A DNA stretch of 64,000 nucleotides from assembly GCA_964648295.1 (NCBI GenBank), contig CAZYNH010000001.1:271118-335117 (forward strand). The letters run 5' to 3'. Source of the stretch: UBA4055 sp964648295. Its GTDB lineage: Bacteria; UBA4055. Made by a program: the position numbers and the translations under genes. The notes under the pieces are model-generated. The model was given only the letters and a program-made list of their open reading frames with translations. It was not told the DNA's origin and ran no database searches. Positions 34,334 through 43,129 of this stretch are shown piece by piece (position 1 is the stretch's first letter; the number at the start of each line of letters is the position of its first letter).

Positions 34334-35029
34334 TTACCTCTTTATTTTTAATTTATCATTATAGTTTTCAAACAGATCCGGTCTTGCGGTTTTTGTCCTG
34401 CTCAGGGAATCGTTCAGCCGCCACTTCTCGATAGCCTTGTGATTTCCCGATACCAGAATCCCGGGTACTTCGTGTCCTTCAAAGACAGGCGGCCTTGTGT
34501 AGTAGCCGCAGTCCAATAACCCGTTCTCGAATGAATCAGAGTCGGCAGATCCGATGTCCGAGATCACTCCCGGGATAAGCCTGCAGACAGAATCCGCGAT
34601 AATCGCCGCGGGAAGCTCGCCGCCGGTTAGAATGTAATCGCCGGTCGAGATCATCCTGTCAATGTAACGCTCGATCCTCGCGTCGATCCCCTTGTAATGC
34701 CCGCAGATGATGATCATATGCTCCAATTCTAGAAGCTCCCGGGCTGTTTTCTGCGAATAAACCTCTCCTGCGGGAGTGGGCATTATCACCACGGTTCCGT
34801 CAGTCCTCAGGTCTCTTATCGCATCCACAAAAGGCCCGACTTTCATTATCATCCCGGGGCCTCCGCCGTACGGGGAATCGTCAACCGTTCTGTGCCTGTC
34901 GCTTGTCCAGTCCCTGAGATCATGCACTTTAAGTTCGACGAGACCTTTTTCCTGACCGATCCTCAGGATCGATTCCCTTACAAATCCGGCAAGAAGGTCC
35001 GGCAGAGCGGTCACAATGTCAATTTTCAT
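34334..35029 (-). CDS. trmD: tRNA (guanine-37-N1)-methyltransferase TrmD
   Basis: SPOUT methyltransferase that makes m1G37, which prevents +1 frameshifting. 231 residues with the TrmD signatures YGGGPGMIMK, ICGHYKGIDARIER and the SAM knot GDYILTGGELPAAIIADSVCRLIPGV, plus the C-terminal YTRPPVFEGHEVPGILVSGNH. It overlaps the end of rimM by 11 bases, the usual arrangement in this operon. Confidence 0.97.
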   Translation of the reverse strand: MKIDIVTALPDLLAGFVRESILRIGQEKGLVELKVHDLRDWTSDRHRTVDDSPYGGGPGMIMKVGPFVDAIRDLRTDGTVVIMPTPAGEVYSQKTARELLELEHMIIICGHYKGIDARIERYIDRMISTGDYILTGGELPAAIIADSVCRLIPGVISDIGSADSDSFENGLLDCGYYTRPPVFEGHEVPGILVSGNHKAIEKWRLNDSLSRTKTARPDLFENYNDKLKIKR

Positions 35030-35546
35030 CGGGAAGCATTCCGTCCGTAAGTTGTACCGTTATCCGTTTGTTTTCTATGTCAACATCCTTAATGAACTGC
35101 TTTATCGCAGGAATAAGGACTTCATGCCCCCTGAAATCAACAACATAAATGTCGTTTGAGGACATATCCATCACATCTTTCATCTTTCCAACCCGGTCAC
35201 CGTTCTTCAGATAGACTTCACACTCGAGAAGATCTTCAATGAAAAAACAGTCCCTTGGAGGCTTCACTCTTTCGCTTCTGTTGACCGTGATCCTGTATCC
35301 GGTCAGCTCTTTAGCTTTGTCTTCAGAGTCTATGCCTTTAAGCTTGACTGTGATCCTGCTGTCCTGATAAGTAACTTTTTCAACTTCAAGCTCAACAGGT
35401 GTCTTCTTCTCTTTTGTCAGGAAGAATTTTTTCATTCGTCCGAACCTTTCGGGGAAAGATGTCAGCGATACTATTGTCAATGAACCGTTCAATCCCGCGG
35501 TCCTGCCAAGTTTACCCACAAATATATACTCGCCGGGATCGATCAT
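35019..35546 (-). CDS. rimM: 16S rRNA processing protein RimM
   Basis: 175 residues. Assists maturation of the 30S head and binds S19. The N-terminal barrel is recognisable from VGKLGRTAGLNGSLTIVS, and the C-terminal PRC-barrel from FFIEDLLECEVYLKNGDRVGKM and VLIPAIKQFIKDVDIENKRI. Its place between rpsP and trmD supports the assignment. The ATG at 35546 lies eight bases after the rpsP stop. Confidence 0.94.
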   Translation of the reverse strand: MIDPGEYIFVGKLGRTAGLNGSLTIVSLTSFPERFGRMKKFFLTKEKKTPVELEVEKVTYQDSRITVKLKGIDSEDKAKELTGYRITVNRSERVKPPRDCFFIEDLLECEVYLKNGDRVGKMKDVMDMSSNDIYVVDFRGHEVLIPAIKQFIKDVDIENKRITVQLTDGMLPDEN

Positions 35547-35554
35547 CTGACTGT

Positions 35555-36139
35555 TTAAGCCTGAGTTTCAGCGGGAGGTGCTTCAGCTGCCTTTTTAGCC
35601 TCTTCGGCCGCTTTTTTTGCCGCGGCAGCCGCATCAGCGGAAGCTTTCTTTTCGGCTTCTATTTTGGCTTTTGCTTTCTTGGACAGTATTTTCTTTTCCG
35701 CGGGCTTTCTGCTCTTTTTCTTTTCCTGCAGAAGGAGCCAGTTCTTGTAAGCTTCTTCGACCTGCTCGTCAGTATACTTCCTTACAGGGTTCCCGTTCGC
35801 GTCGGTAACGGCTGTGTATTTTATAATCTTCTTACCGTTGGGACCTTCTTTTTCCACTTTCTTTTTGCTGATCCTCCTCATCATGTCGTATCTCAGCATT
35901 ATACCGAGTTCGCTGAAAAGATTCTTTACGGTAGGCGAAGGCTGAGCTCCTTCAAGCAGCCATTTTATCGCTTTTGCGTCGTCGATCTTCAGTCTTTCCG
36001 CTTTGCCTGAAGCTATCGGATTATAATGACCTATCTTGTCGATATAATCCCCGTCCCTTCTTTTTTTGGAATCGATCGCGATGATCCTGTAGAAAGGGCT
36101 TTTTTTCTTGCCCAGTCTCGTCATTCTCAGTTTAACCAT
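35555..36139 (-). CDS. rpsP: 30S ribosomal protein S16 with long Ala/Lys-rich tail
   Basis: The start chosen is the ATG at 36139, preceded by GGAGG, because S16 begins VKLRMTRLGKKKSPFYRI; an earlier ATG would add 24 unrelated residues. Residues 1 to about 80 are a normal S16. The protein is 194 residues, about twice the enterobacterial length: a middle stretch (YTDEQVEEAYKNWLLLQ) and a C-terminal tail made almost only of Ala, Lys and Glu extend it. Long S16 tails are known in Bacteroidetes-like lineages. The KH-domain gene (khpA) often found after rpsP is absent; rimM follows directly. Confidence 0.95.
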   Translation of the reverse strand: MVKLRMTRLGKKKSPFYRIIAIDSKKRRDGDYIDKIGHYNPIASGKAERLKIDDAKAIKWLLEGAQPSPTVKNLFSELGIMLRYDMMRRISKKKVEKEGPNGKKIIKYTAVTDANGNPVRKYTDEQVEEAYKNWLLLQEKKKSRKPAEKKILSKKAKAKIEAEKKASADAAAAAKKAAEEAKKAAEAPPAETQA

Positions 36140-36211
36140 TTTTCCTCCGGTTATTTGTTCTATGTAATTTAATGAACGGCCGGGAACCAGTCCGGTACGC
36201 CCATTACACAA

Positions 36212-37558
36212 TTAATACGGCCTTCTCGGAGCCTGAGCTCCGAACATACCTCTGGCCAGTTTATCGAAACCTATCTTTCTCATCTGCCTCATCATCATAT
36301 TCATCTGTTCGAACTGCTTAACAAGCTGATTAATCTCCTGAACGCTTCTGCCCGAACCCTTAGCTATCCTCAGCTTTCTTGAACCGTTAAGCAGCTGAGG
36401 CTTGTTCCTTTCTTTTCTTGTCATCGACTGAATTATAGCCTCTATCTTAAGGAACGCTTTTTCGTCAATATCCATGGCGTCAAGTTTGTTACCTATGCCG
36501 GGCATCATTTTAAGCATGGATTTTATCGACCCCATTTTCTTTATCTGTCTTATCTGTGAAAGAAAATCGTCATATGTAAAATCTTCTTTCTGAAGTTTTT
36601 TCGCCAGTCTTTCGGCTTCTGCCTGGTCTATGTTGTCCTGAGCCTTCTCGACAAGAGACAGTATATCTCCCATTCCAAGTATTCTCTGTGCAAGCCTGTC
36701 GGGATGAAAAACCTCGATCTCGTCAAGTTTCTCTCCCATACCGACGAATTTGATAGGTTTTCCTGTCACCTCGCGGATCGAAAGCGCGGCTCCGCCTCTT
36801 GAATCGCCGTCCATCTTGGTGAGAATAACTCCCGTAAGATCGAGCTTCGAGTTGAACTCAGCCGCAGTGGTTACGGCGTCCTGTCCGATCATACTGTCGG
36901 CCACGAAAAGGATTTCGTTCGGTTTTGTCGCGTCTTTTACTCTTATCAGCTCGCTCATCATATCTTCGTCAATATGAAGCCTTCCCGCAGTATCGAGAAT
37001 TATCAGGTCATGTTTGTTCTCTTTCGCGAAATCGAGCGCCCTCAAGCATATACCGGCGACGTCCGTACTGTTTTCAGAATAAACGGGTATGTTGAGCTGT
37101 CTTCCAAGAGTTATGAGCTGGTCAATAGCCGCGGGCCTGTAAATATCAGCCGCGACCATAAGAGGTTTCTTTTTATTTCTTTTCCTGAAAAATGTTGCCA
37201 GCTTGGCTGTATGCGTGGTTTTCCCGGATCCCTGGAGACCGCACATCATTATCACTGCGGGACCGGTTTTTGTAAATTCGATCTCGCTCGTTCCTCCACC
37301 GAGAACCCTCACAAGTTCCTCGTGGATGAATTTAATAATTAATTGACCCGGCGTGAGTTTTTCGAATACCTTTTCGCCTATAGCCCTTTCTTTTACCCTG
37401 CTTATAAAATCTTTTACGACCGTGTAGTTCACATCGGCTTCCAGGAGGGCGACCCTTACCTCTCTCAGAGCTGATTTAATGTTATCCTCCGAGATCCTGT
37501 GCTGACCTTTGAGTGTTTTAAATATTGATTCGAGCTTGCCGCTCAGTTCTTCGAACAT
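36212..37558 (-). CDS. ffh: Signal recognition particle protein Ffh (SRP54)
   Basis: GTPase that binds signal sequences on nascent chains and targets them to FtsY and SecYEG. 448 residues: N domain, G domain with GLQGSGKTTHTAKLA (G1), DTAGRLHIDEDM (G3), TKMDGD (G4), and the methionine-rich M domain with GSGRSVQEINQLVKQFEQM, which binds SRP RNA. First gene of the operon with rpsP, rimM, trmD and rplS, and has its own promoter. No SRP RNA gene was recognised in the window. Confidence 0.97.
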   Translation of the reverse strand: MFEELSGKLESIFKTLKGQHRISEDNIKSALREVRVALLEADVNYTVVKDFISRVKERAIGEKVFEKLTPGQLIIKFIHEELVRVLGGGTSEIEFTKTGPAVIMMCGLQGSGKTTHTAKLATFFRKRNKKKPLMVAADIYRPAAIDQLITLGRQLNIPVYSENSTDVAGICLRALDFAKENKHDLIILDTAGRLHIDEDMMSELIRVKDATKPNEILFVADSMIGQDAVTTAAEFNSKLDLTGVILTKMDGDSRGGAALSIREVTGKPIKFVGMGEKLDEIEVFHPDRLAQRILGMGDILSLVEKAQDNIDQAEAERLAKKLQKEDFTYDDFLSQIRQIKKMGSIKSMLKMMPGIGNKLDAMDIDEKAFLKIEAIIQSMTRKERNKPQLLNGSRKLRIAKGSGRSVQEINQLVKQFEQMNMMMRQMRKIGFDKLARGMFGAQAPRRPY

Positions 37559-37610
37559 ACCGCCTTGCCGTCAATTAATAACAAAAAGCCCTTATTTCTA
37601 AGGAAATGCG

Positions 37611-37639
37611 AATATAATGAAAAAGCCGTGAAATAGCAA
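37611..37639 (-). promoter_or_regulatory. Promoter for the ffh operon
   Basis: On the minus strand: TTGCTA (37639-37634), a 17-base spacer and TATATT (37616-37611), about 55 bases before the ffh ATG. Confidence 0.65.
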
Positions 37640-37698
37640 GTGAAATTATTCCGCATAAATACATTGGCGTCAGGGCTGAATTTCCTCTTTTTTATAAA

Positions 37699-37727
37699 TT
37701 GCTTTTATCCCCTATTATGTTTATATT
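37699..37727 (+). promoter_or_regulatory. Promoter for the M3 peptidase gene
   Basis: TTGCTT (37699-37704), a 17-base spacer and TATATT (37722-37727), 50 bases before the ATG at 37777. It is divergent from the ffh promoter, in the same 218-base gap. Confidence 0.65.
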
Positions 37728-37776
37728 GTCAAGCTATGCTTGAAATAAGTTTAATCAAAATAAAAGGGGTAACGCC

Positions 37777-39825
37777 ATGAAGAATCCGCTGCTTGCAAAA
37801 GAATATTTCGCACAGTACGACAAGATCAAAGCCGAGCATTTCGTTCCGGCTACCGAGGTTATTATAAAAGAGGCTAAAGAAAGGACAAAAAAGCTGATAG
37901 CGCTGAAAGGGGCGAGGACTTTCGGGAATACGATGATACCGGCTATGGAGCTTTCGGAAGATATCAGCGCGGTCATAAGCCCGATGGGGCAGATATACAG
38001 CCTGATGTCGGACGACAAAGTGAATGCGGAATATCAGAAGGCTATGCAGCTTCTCACGCAGTTCTCGAACGAAATGTCCATGGACCCCGCTAACTACAAA
38101 ATGTATAAGGATTACAGCAAGACCGCTGACGCGAAAAAGCTGAAGGGAGAGAGAAAAAGACATCTCGACAATGTGATGAAGAGTTTTGTGCTCTCAGGTG
38201 CTGAGCTGAACGACAAGGATAAAGATAAGCTGAAAAAGATCAATCTTGAGCTTACTCAGCTTTCGCTAAAGTATTCAGATAATGTGACTAAATCGGTCTT
38301 CAATCTCGTTATTAAGAATAAAAAAGACCTCGCCGGTCTGCCTGAAGATGTGATCATAGGAGCTAAAGAGAAGGCTAAGCAGCTTAAATTAGACGAAAAA
38401 GGTAAAGATGTATGGGTATTTAACCTCGATATGCCGTCATACCTGCCCTTTATGAAATATTCCGAGAACGACAAGCTCAAGGAAAAGCTGTGGCGCGAGT
38501 ATTTTAAAAGAGCGACCGAAGGCGGATTAGACAACCGTCCGCTGATCGTAAAGATTCTCAAGCTGAGAAAAGAGAAAGCTAACCTGCTCGGCTTTAAAAC
38601 TTACGCTAACTATTCCCTCGAAACGAAAATGGCCGAATCTCCTGAAGTGGTAATGAATTTTCTGGATAATATTGCCACAAAGGTCGAAAAAATATCCAAA
38701 AAGGAATATAAAGAAATAATCGAACTCAGGAACAAAACGAAAAAGATAAAATCCGATGTTATGATGCCGTGGGAAATGTCGTACTGGTCGAACAAGCTAA
38801 AAGAGGAGAAGTATTCTTTCAACGAGAACGAGGTAAGCGAGTATTTTGAGGCGAATAACACAATTCAGGGTTTTTTTGACATAACCGGCAAGATCTACGG
38901 CCTCAAATACGAGAAAGTGACCGGGGTTCCCGTATGGCATAGAGATGTTACGGTTTATAAAATATTCGACGAAAAAAAGAATCTCCGCTCTTATCTTTTT
39001 ATAGACCTCTATCCCAGAACAGGAATGAAGAGGCCGGGCGCGTGGATGAACCAGTATGTGTCGGGCAAAACTCTGAAAGGAAAAGAGACCATACCTCAGG
39101 TGGGCGTACACTGCAATTTCACTCCGCCGGTAGGCAAAAAACCCTCACTCCTCAGATTCGACGAGGTTACCACGCTTTTCCACGAATTCGGTCATGCTCT
39201 CCACGGCGCGTTGAGTAAAACCGAACTTTCATCAACTTCCGGTGCAAGGGTAAAATGGGATGTCGTTGAGCTTCCATCGTCTTTCCACGAAAATTTCGCT
39301 ACGAGTAAAGAAGGTCTAAAAATAATCACAAAGCATTACAAAACCGGTAAAACCATGCCTGCAACACTGATGAACAGGCTTGTAAAATCGAATAACTTCA
39401 TGGAAGCGATAAATACCAGAAGGCAGATAACCTTCGGAATGTTCGACATGAGCCTGCATCACACCGAAAGCATGAAAAAGACGATACCGTCCGCGCACGA
39501 TGTTTACAAGAAAATGTATGTAAAATACAATGAGATGCCTTTTATCGAAGATTCATACATGGAAGCCGCTTTTTCGCATATTTTCGCGGGCGGGTACGCG
39601 GCAGGCTACTATAGCTACATGTGGGCTAATATTCTCGACGCGGACGCCTTCTCGGCTTTCGAGGAGAAGAAAAACATTCTCGACAGAGAGATGGGCAGGA
39701 AGTTCATGGAGAACATACTGGAAAAAGGCGACAGCGAGGATATGAATATTCTCTTTGCAAAGTTCAGAGGCAGGCCCGTCAGTGAAAAGCCTCTGCTGAA
39801 AAGACTGGGCATAAAAGTAAAATAA
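37777..39825 (+). CDS. M3 family zinc metallopeptidase (oligopeptidase / Dcp-like)
   Basis: 682 residues, all-helical thimet oligopeptidase fold. The zinc motif is TTLFHEFGHALHGALS, with the third ligand region VELPSSFHENFATS downstream. YASGYYSYMWA-like sequence (AGYYSYMWANILDADAF) near the C-terminus matches the substrate-binding loop of dipeptidyl carboxypeptidase and oligopeptidase A. No signal peptide, so probably cytoplasmic peptide recycling. Dcp and OpdA cannot be separated by eye. Monocistronic promoter upstream; the pilin-like gene follows after ten bases. Confidence 0.92.
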   Translation: MKNPLLAKEYFAQYDKIKAEHFVPATEVIIKEAKERTKKLIALKGARTFGNTMIPAMELSEDISAVISPMGQIYSLMSDDKVNAEYQKAMQLLTQFSNEMSMDPANYKMYKDYSKTADAKKLKGERKRHLDNVMKSFVLSGAELNDKDKDKLKKINLELTQLSLKYSDNVTKSVFNLVIKNKKDLAGLPEDVIIGAKEKAKQLKLDEKGKDVWVFNLDMPSYLPFMKYSENDKLKEKLWREYFKRATEGGLDNRPLIVKILKLRKEKANLLGFKTYANYSLETKMAESPEVVMNFLDNIATKVEKISKKEYKEIIELRNKTKKIKSDVMMPWEMSYWSNKLKEEKYSFNENEVSEYFEANNTIQGFFDITGKIYGLKYEKVTGVPVWHRDVTVYKIFDEKKNLRSYLFIDLYPRTGMKRPGAWMNQYVSGKTLKGKETIPQVGVHCNFTPPVGKKPSLLRFDEVTTLFHEFGHALHGALSKTELSSTSGARVKWDVVELPSSFHENFATSKEGLKIITKHYKTGKTMPATLMNRLVKSNNFMEAINTRRQITFGMFDMSLHHTESMKKTIPSAHDVYKKMYVKYNEMPFIEDSYMEAAFSHIFAGGYAAGYYSYMWANILDADAFSAFEEKKNILDREMGRKFMENILEKGDSEDMNILFAKFRGRPVSEKPLLKRLGIKVK

Positions 39826-39835
39826 GAAATATTGT

Positions 39836-40249
39836 ATGGAAAAGCGTCTCCGAAAAGGATTTTCGCTTGTTGAACTGATAACTGTAACTTCGATAATAGC
39901 TGTGTTATCGGTTGCGGCTACAGTATCATACAGGATCTACATAAAGAGAGCCGTGATCTCCGCTCTGAAAAATGCGGTAATGGTTAATGTCTCTCTGATC
40001 CAGTCTCTATACGAAATGAACGGTTACTGGGTGACGGACGATCCCGATAACGAGAACCTTACGACACCTGAGGAACTTGAAGCTGCCGGTCTGGTGACCA
40101 GGAACTGGTCCGGTGAATTTATAATGAGGGTATTCAAAAGAGAGGGGTACCCGCATGTAATAGCCAGGGAGGAGATCGGACGGAACAAGTATGGGATCGA
40201 GGTGGATTACCATTTTAAAACAGGCAAACTTAGGGTGACAGAGAAGTGA
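39836..40249 (+). CDS. Type IV pilin-like (pseudopilin) protein
   Basis: 137 residues. Begins with a short basic leader and the prepilin peptidase site KG|FSLVELITVTSIIAVLSVAA, with the conserved Glu at position five of the mature protein, then a hydrophobic helix and a small globular domain with no Cys pair. Such proteins are subunits of type IV pili, type II secretion or competence pseudopili. No other pilus genes are in the window. Its end overlaps the dGTPase start by four bases, and there is no clear ribosome site in front of it. Confidence 0.85.
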   Translation: MEKRLRKGFSLVELITVTSIIAVLSVAATVSYRIYIKRAVISALKNAVMVNVSLIQSLYEMNGYWVTDDPDNENLTTPEELEAAGLVTRNWSGEFIMRVFKREGYPHVIAREEIGRNKYGIEVDYHFKTGKLRVTEK

Positions 40250-41400
40250 AGAAAAACCATAACGAGATAAGAAAAATAATTGAGGATAAATACGACACTT
40301 TACTGTCTGAATTTGCCTGCAGAAACTCAGACGCAGTAAGAAAAAGTCAGGGCAGCGATGACGAAATAAGGCCTCCTTTTTCAGTTGACAGGGACAGAAT
40401 TATTTATTCGGGAGCTTACAAACGCCTTGCCGGAAAGACCCAGGTAATATATTTCTCATCTATGTTCGATGAACAGATCACCAACAGGATAATCCATATT
40501 CAGTATGTCGCACAGGTAGCCAGGACCATAGGCAAGGCTTTGTCGCTCAACCAGGACCTGATAGAAGCCGCCGCCCTCGGTCATGACCTGGGCCATACTC
40601 CTTTCGGTCACGACGGGGAAAAATGCCTTGACAGACTCTGCAGTGAGAACGGGATAGGCGGATTCCGCCATAATGTACACAGTCTCTATATAGCTGAGAA
40701 AATGTCCTACAAGGGAAAGGGAATGAACCTGACCCTTCAGACTAAAGACGCCATTGTTTCGCATAACGGGGAGATACACGAACAAAAACTGGTCCCCGAC
40801 AGGACAAAGACAGAGAAAGATGTGCTTTCTTACCTTGATACGGAGAAAATTCCTGACCCGAACGATGTTCCGATGACTATGGAAGGCTGTGTGATCAGAA
40901 TGTCGGACACGATCGCATACATTGGCACTGACATCGAAGACGCAATATACCTTGGGCTGCTTTCAAGAAAGGACATTCCAAAAAGCATATCCGATATACT
41001 TGGAACCAACAACAGTTCGATAATAGATACACTTGTGAAAGATATAATAGTAAACAGCTACGAGAAAAACTATCTTCAATTTTCTCCTGAAGTTTCAGCG
41101 GCCCTGAAAGACCTGAAAGCTTTTAATTACAGGGCAATATATCAAAATGAAAAGCTTAAGCCTGAGAGAGACAAGATAGAGAAAGGGTTTAATATCCTTT
41201 TTGAGACTTTTTTACATGATATAGAGTCGGATAATACTAATTCCGATATTTTCAGGCATTTCATCAACTCAAAGAACGAGCAGTATCTTCAAAGAACATG
41301 CAGTGCGGAAAAAACAAGAGATTTTATTGCGAGCATGACTGACAGATATTTTAAATACCAGCTTGAAAAGATAACAATACCTCATATAAGTTTCTACTAA
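40246..41400 (+). CDS. dgt: Deoxyguanosinetriphosphate triphosphohydrolase-like protein
   Basis: HD-domain enzyme that hydrolyses dGTP (or other dNTPs) to the nucleoside and triphosphate. 384 residues. Motifs: IYSGAYKRLAGKTQVI, the HD box in AAALGHDLGHTPFGHDGE with the first His in HIQYVAQVARTIG, and RMSDTIAYIGTDIEDAI. The start is a GTG at 40246 overlapping the pilin-like gene stop (GTGA). Substrate range within the family varies, so the exact dNTP is open. Confidence 0.92.
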   Translation: MKKNHNEIRKIIEDKYDTLLSEFACRNSDAVRKSQGSDDEIRPPFSVDRDRIIYSGAYKRLAGKTQVIYFSSMFDEQITNRIIHIQYVAQVARTIGKALSLNQDLIEAAALGHDLGHTPFGHDGEKCLDRLCSENGIGGFRHNVHSLYIAEKMSYKGKGMNLTLQTKDAIVSHNGEIHEQKLVPDRTKTEKDVLSYLDTEKIPDPNDVPMTMEGCVIRMSDTIAYIGTDIEDAIYLGLLSRKDIPKSISDILGTNNSSIIDTLVKDIIVNSYEKNYLQFSPEVSAALKDLKAFNYRAIYQNEKLKPERDKIEKGFNILFETFLHDIESDNTNSDIFRHFINSKNEQYLQRTCSAEKTRDFIASMTDRYFKYQLEKITIPHISFY

Positions 41401-41413
41401 AGGTAAAAGAACA

Positions 41414-42391
41414 ATGAATTTTCTACAATCACTTCTTGCTACCGATAACGGGATAATTCTTACAGCGTTCCTTATTGTAGGTCTTTATGTCCTTATAAAA
41501 GGCGCAAACACGCTGATCGGCGGCGCGGAATCACTGTCCGTATCGTATAATATCGATCCTTTCGCCATAGGGCTGACAGTAGTCGCATTCGGCACATCCC
41601 TGCCCGAATTCTTTGTAAGTTTTATCGGAAACCTTTCGGACAAGAGCGATATCGCGATCGGGAACATACTCGGAAGCAATGTGGCGAACATAGTTCTGAT
41701 ACTCGGCATCAGCGCCGTTCTCAAGCCTGTGATAATGGATAAAGTTACTATAAAGTACGATCTTCCGATAACCTTCGCCGTGTCTTTAACATTCTATCTT
41801 TTCATGTTCGACGGTAATATTACAAGGATAAACGGGGTTATTCTTACTGCCGCTTTTGCCCTCTACATTTACTATGTCGCGTGGAGATCAAGAAAATTCA
41901 ATGAGGATCTTCTCGAAGATGAGATAGAGGTCCATAAAAGCAGATCAAAGGACCTGCTGCTGATATTTTTAGGTATTGTCGGACTGTATGTTGGTTCTGA
42001 TCTTACGATAAGGGGTGCTTCCGGTATAGCGAGGATGCTTGGAGTAACAGAGCTTGCCATAGGTCTTACTATCGTTTCAATCGGGACATCTCTTCCGGAG
42101 CTTGCGGCTACGGTTGTAGCGATCAGGAGGGACAATCACAAGATAGGTGTGGGAAACATAATAGGTTCAAATGTTTTCAATATTCTGTTCGTAATGGGAT
42201 TAAGTTCGATTGCCAAACCTTTTTCGGTTAATCCGGATAATATTGTGTTCTGGGGGCCGATAATGCTTTTTGTAACGCTTCTTCTTTATCCTCTCAGTTA
42301 CAAAAAGAATCTGATATCAAAATCCTCAGGCATATTCATGTTAGTACTTTATGTGTTTTATGTCTGCCTGAGTTTTATTTTAAAGACTTAA
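41414..42391 (+). CDS. Calcium/sodium antiporter (CaCA family, YrbG-like)
   Basis: 325 residues with about ten membrane segments arranged as two inverted repeats. Each carries the alpha-repeat ion-binding motif: GLTVVAFGTSLPEFFVS with GNILGSNVANIVLI in the first half and GLTIVSIGTSLPELAATV with GNIIGSNVFNILFV in the second. A cytoplasmic loop (EDEIEVHKSRSKD) separates them. This exchanger type moves Ca2+ or K+ out against Na+ or H+. It starts 14 bases after dgt. Confidence 0.94.
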   Translation: MNFLQSLLATDNGIILTAFLIVGLYVLIKGANTLIGGAESLSVSYNIDPFAIGLTVVAFGTSLPEFFVSFIGNLSDKSDIAIGNILGSNVANIVLILGISAVLKPVIMDKVTIKYDLPITFAVSLTFYLFMFDGNITRINGVILTAAFALYIYYVAWRSRKFNEDLLEDEIEVHKSRSKDLLLIFLGIVGLYVGSDLTIRGASGIARMLGVTELAIGLTIVSIGTSLPELAATVVAIRRDNHKIGVGNIIGSNVFNILFVMGLSSIAKPFSVNPDNIVFWGPIMLFVTLLLYPLSYKKNLISKSSGIFMLVLYVFYVCLSFILKT

Positions 42392-42415
42392 TAATGTAAT
42401 TATAGAACTTTGTCA

Positions 42416-42444
42416 TTGTCTATTGAGAGGTAAATCGTTATATT
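42416..42444 (+). promoter_or_regulatory. Promoter for the DUF2158/panD unit
   Basis: TTGTCT (42416-42421), a 17-base spacer and TATATT (42439-42444), 37 bases before the ATG at 42482. Confidence 0.6.
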
Positions 42445-42481
42445 ACAACATATGGTTCAAATCTAAAACGGAGCGGGAAAT

Positions 42482-42706
42482 ATGGCAAAATTTAAAAGAG
42501 GTCAGGTAGTAAGATTAAGATCCGGAGGTCCTGACATGACTGTCAAATCTGTTGTGGGAGAAGAGAAAAAAATGCCTTTCACAATGATAGACGAAGCATG
42601 GAAATCAAAAGGGCTGAGAGACGGTGATGTTATATGCGTCTGGTTTGAGGGCAATACTTCAAAAGAGGACGGATTCGATGTCGAACTGCTGGATCTTGTA
42701 AGGTAA
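42482..42706 (+). CDS. DUF2158 (YodC-like) small protein
   Basis: 74 residues. The start KFKRGQVVRLRSGGPDMTVKSV is the DUF2158 pattern, a small SH3-like barrel; the insert EEKKMPFTMIDEAWKSKGLRDGD is longer than in the shortest members. The function of this family is not established. Good ribosome site (GGAGCGGG) and own promoter. panD follows 20 bases later, but a functional link is not evident. Confidence 0.8.
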   Translation: MAKFKRGQVVRLRSGGPDMTVKSVVGEEKKMPFTMIDEAWKSKGLRDGDVICVWFEGNTSKEDGFDVELLDLVR

Positions 42707-42726
42707 ACTAAACGGGATGCTTTATA

Positions 42727-43089
42727 ATGTTTCGCAGGATGAAGAAATCAAAGATACACAGGGCTACCGTAACAGATGCCAATCTTAATTATCGGGGCAG
42801 CATTACTATTGATAAAGATATACTTGAGGCGGCTGATATCCTTGTAGGCGAGCAGGTCCAGGTAGTTAACATTAATAACGGCTCCAGATCAGAAACCTAT
42901 ACAATAGAAGGCGAAAGAGGCAGCGGGACAATATGCATGAACGGTGCTATTGCCAGGCTGGCTCAGCCGGGAGACCTTCTCATAATAATAAGCTACGCGG
43001 ATTATAATGAGGAGGAACTGAAGAGTTTCAGCAGCATAACAGTAAAGGTTGATGAGAATAACAGGATCACTGATGTTTATAAGGAATAA
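42727..43089 (+). CDS. panD: Aspartate 1-decarboxylase PanD (proenzyme)
   Basis: Makes beta-alanine for pantothenate and CoA. 120 residues, normal. Self-cleavage occurs at Gly24-Ser25 in NYRGSITID, leaving a pyruvoyl group on the Ser. Other motifs: KSKIHRATVTDANLNY, MNGAIARLAQPGDLLIIISYA. Since CoA/ACP need pantetheine, it is consistent with, but not specific to, the ACP cluster at 20-24 kb. No panB or panC nearby. A terminator follows. Confidence 0.95.
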   Translation: MFRRMKKSKIHRATVTDANLNYRGSITIDKDILEAADILVGEQVQVVNINNGSRSETYTIEGERGSGTICMNGAIARLAQPGDLLIIISYADYNEEELKSFSSITVKVDENNRITDVYKE

Positions 43090-43100
43090 TATTTAGTGAG

Positions 43101-43129
43101 AAAAAAAAGCGGCTTCTGCCGCTTTTTTT
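43101..43129. terminator. Bidirectional terminator between panD and purA
   Basis: A8, stem GCGGC/GCCGC with loop TTCT, then T7; serves convergent panD and purA. Confidence 0.9.
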
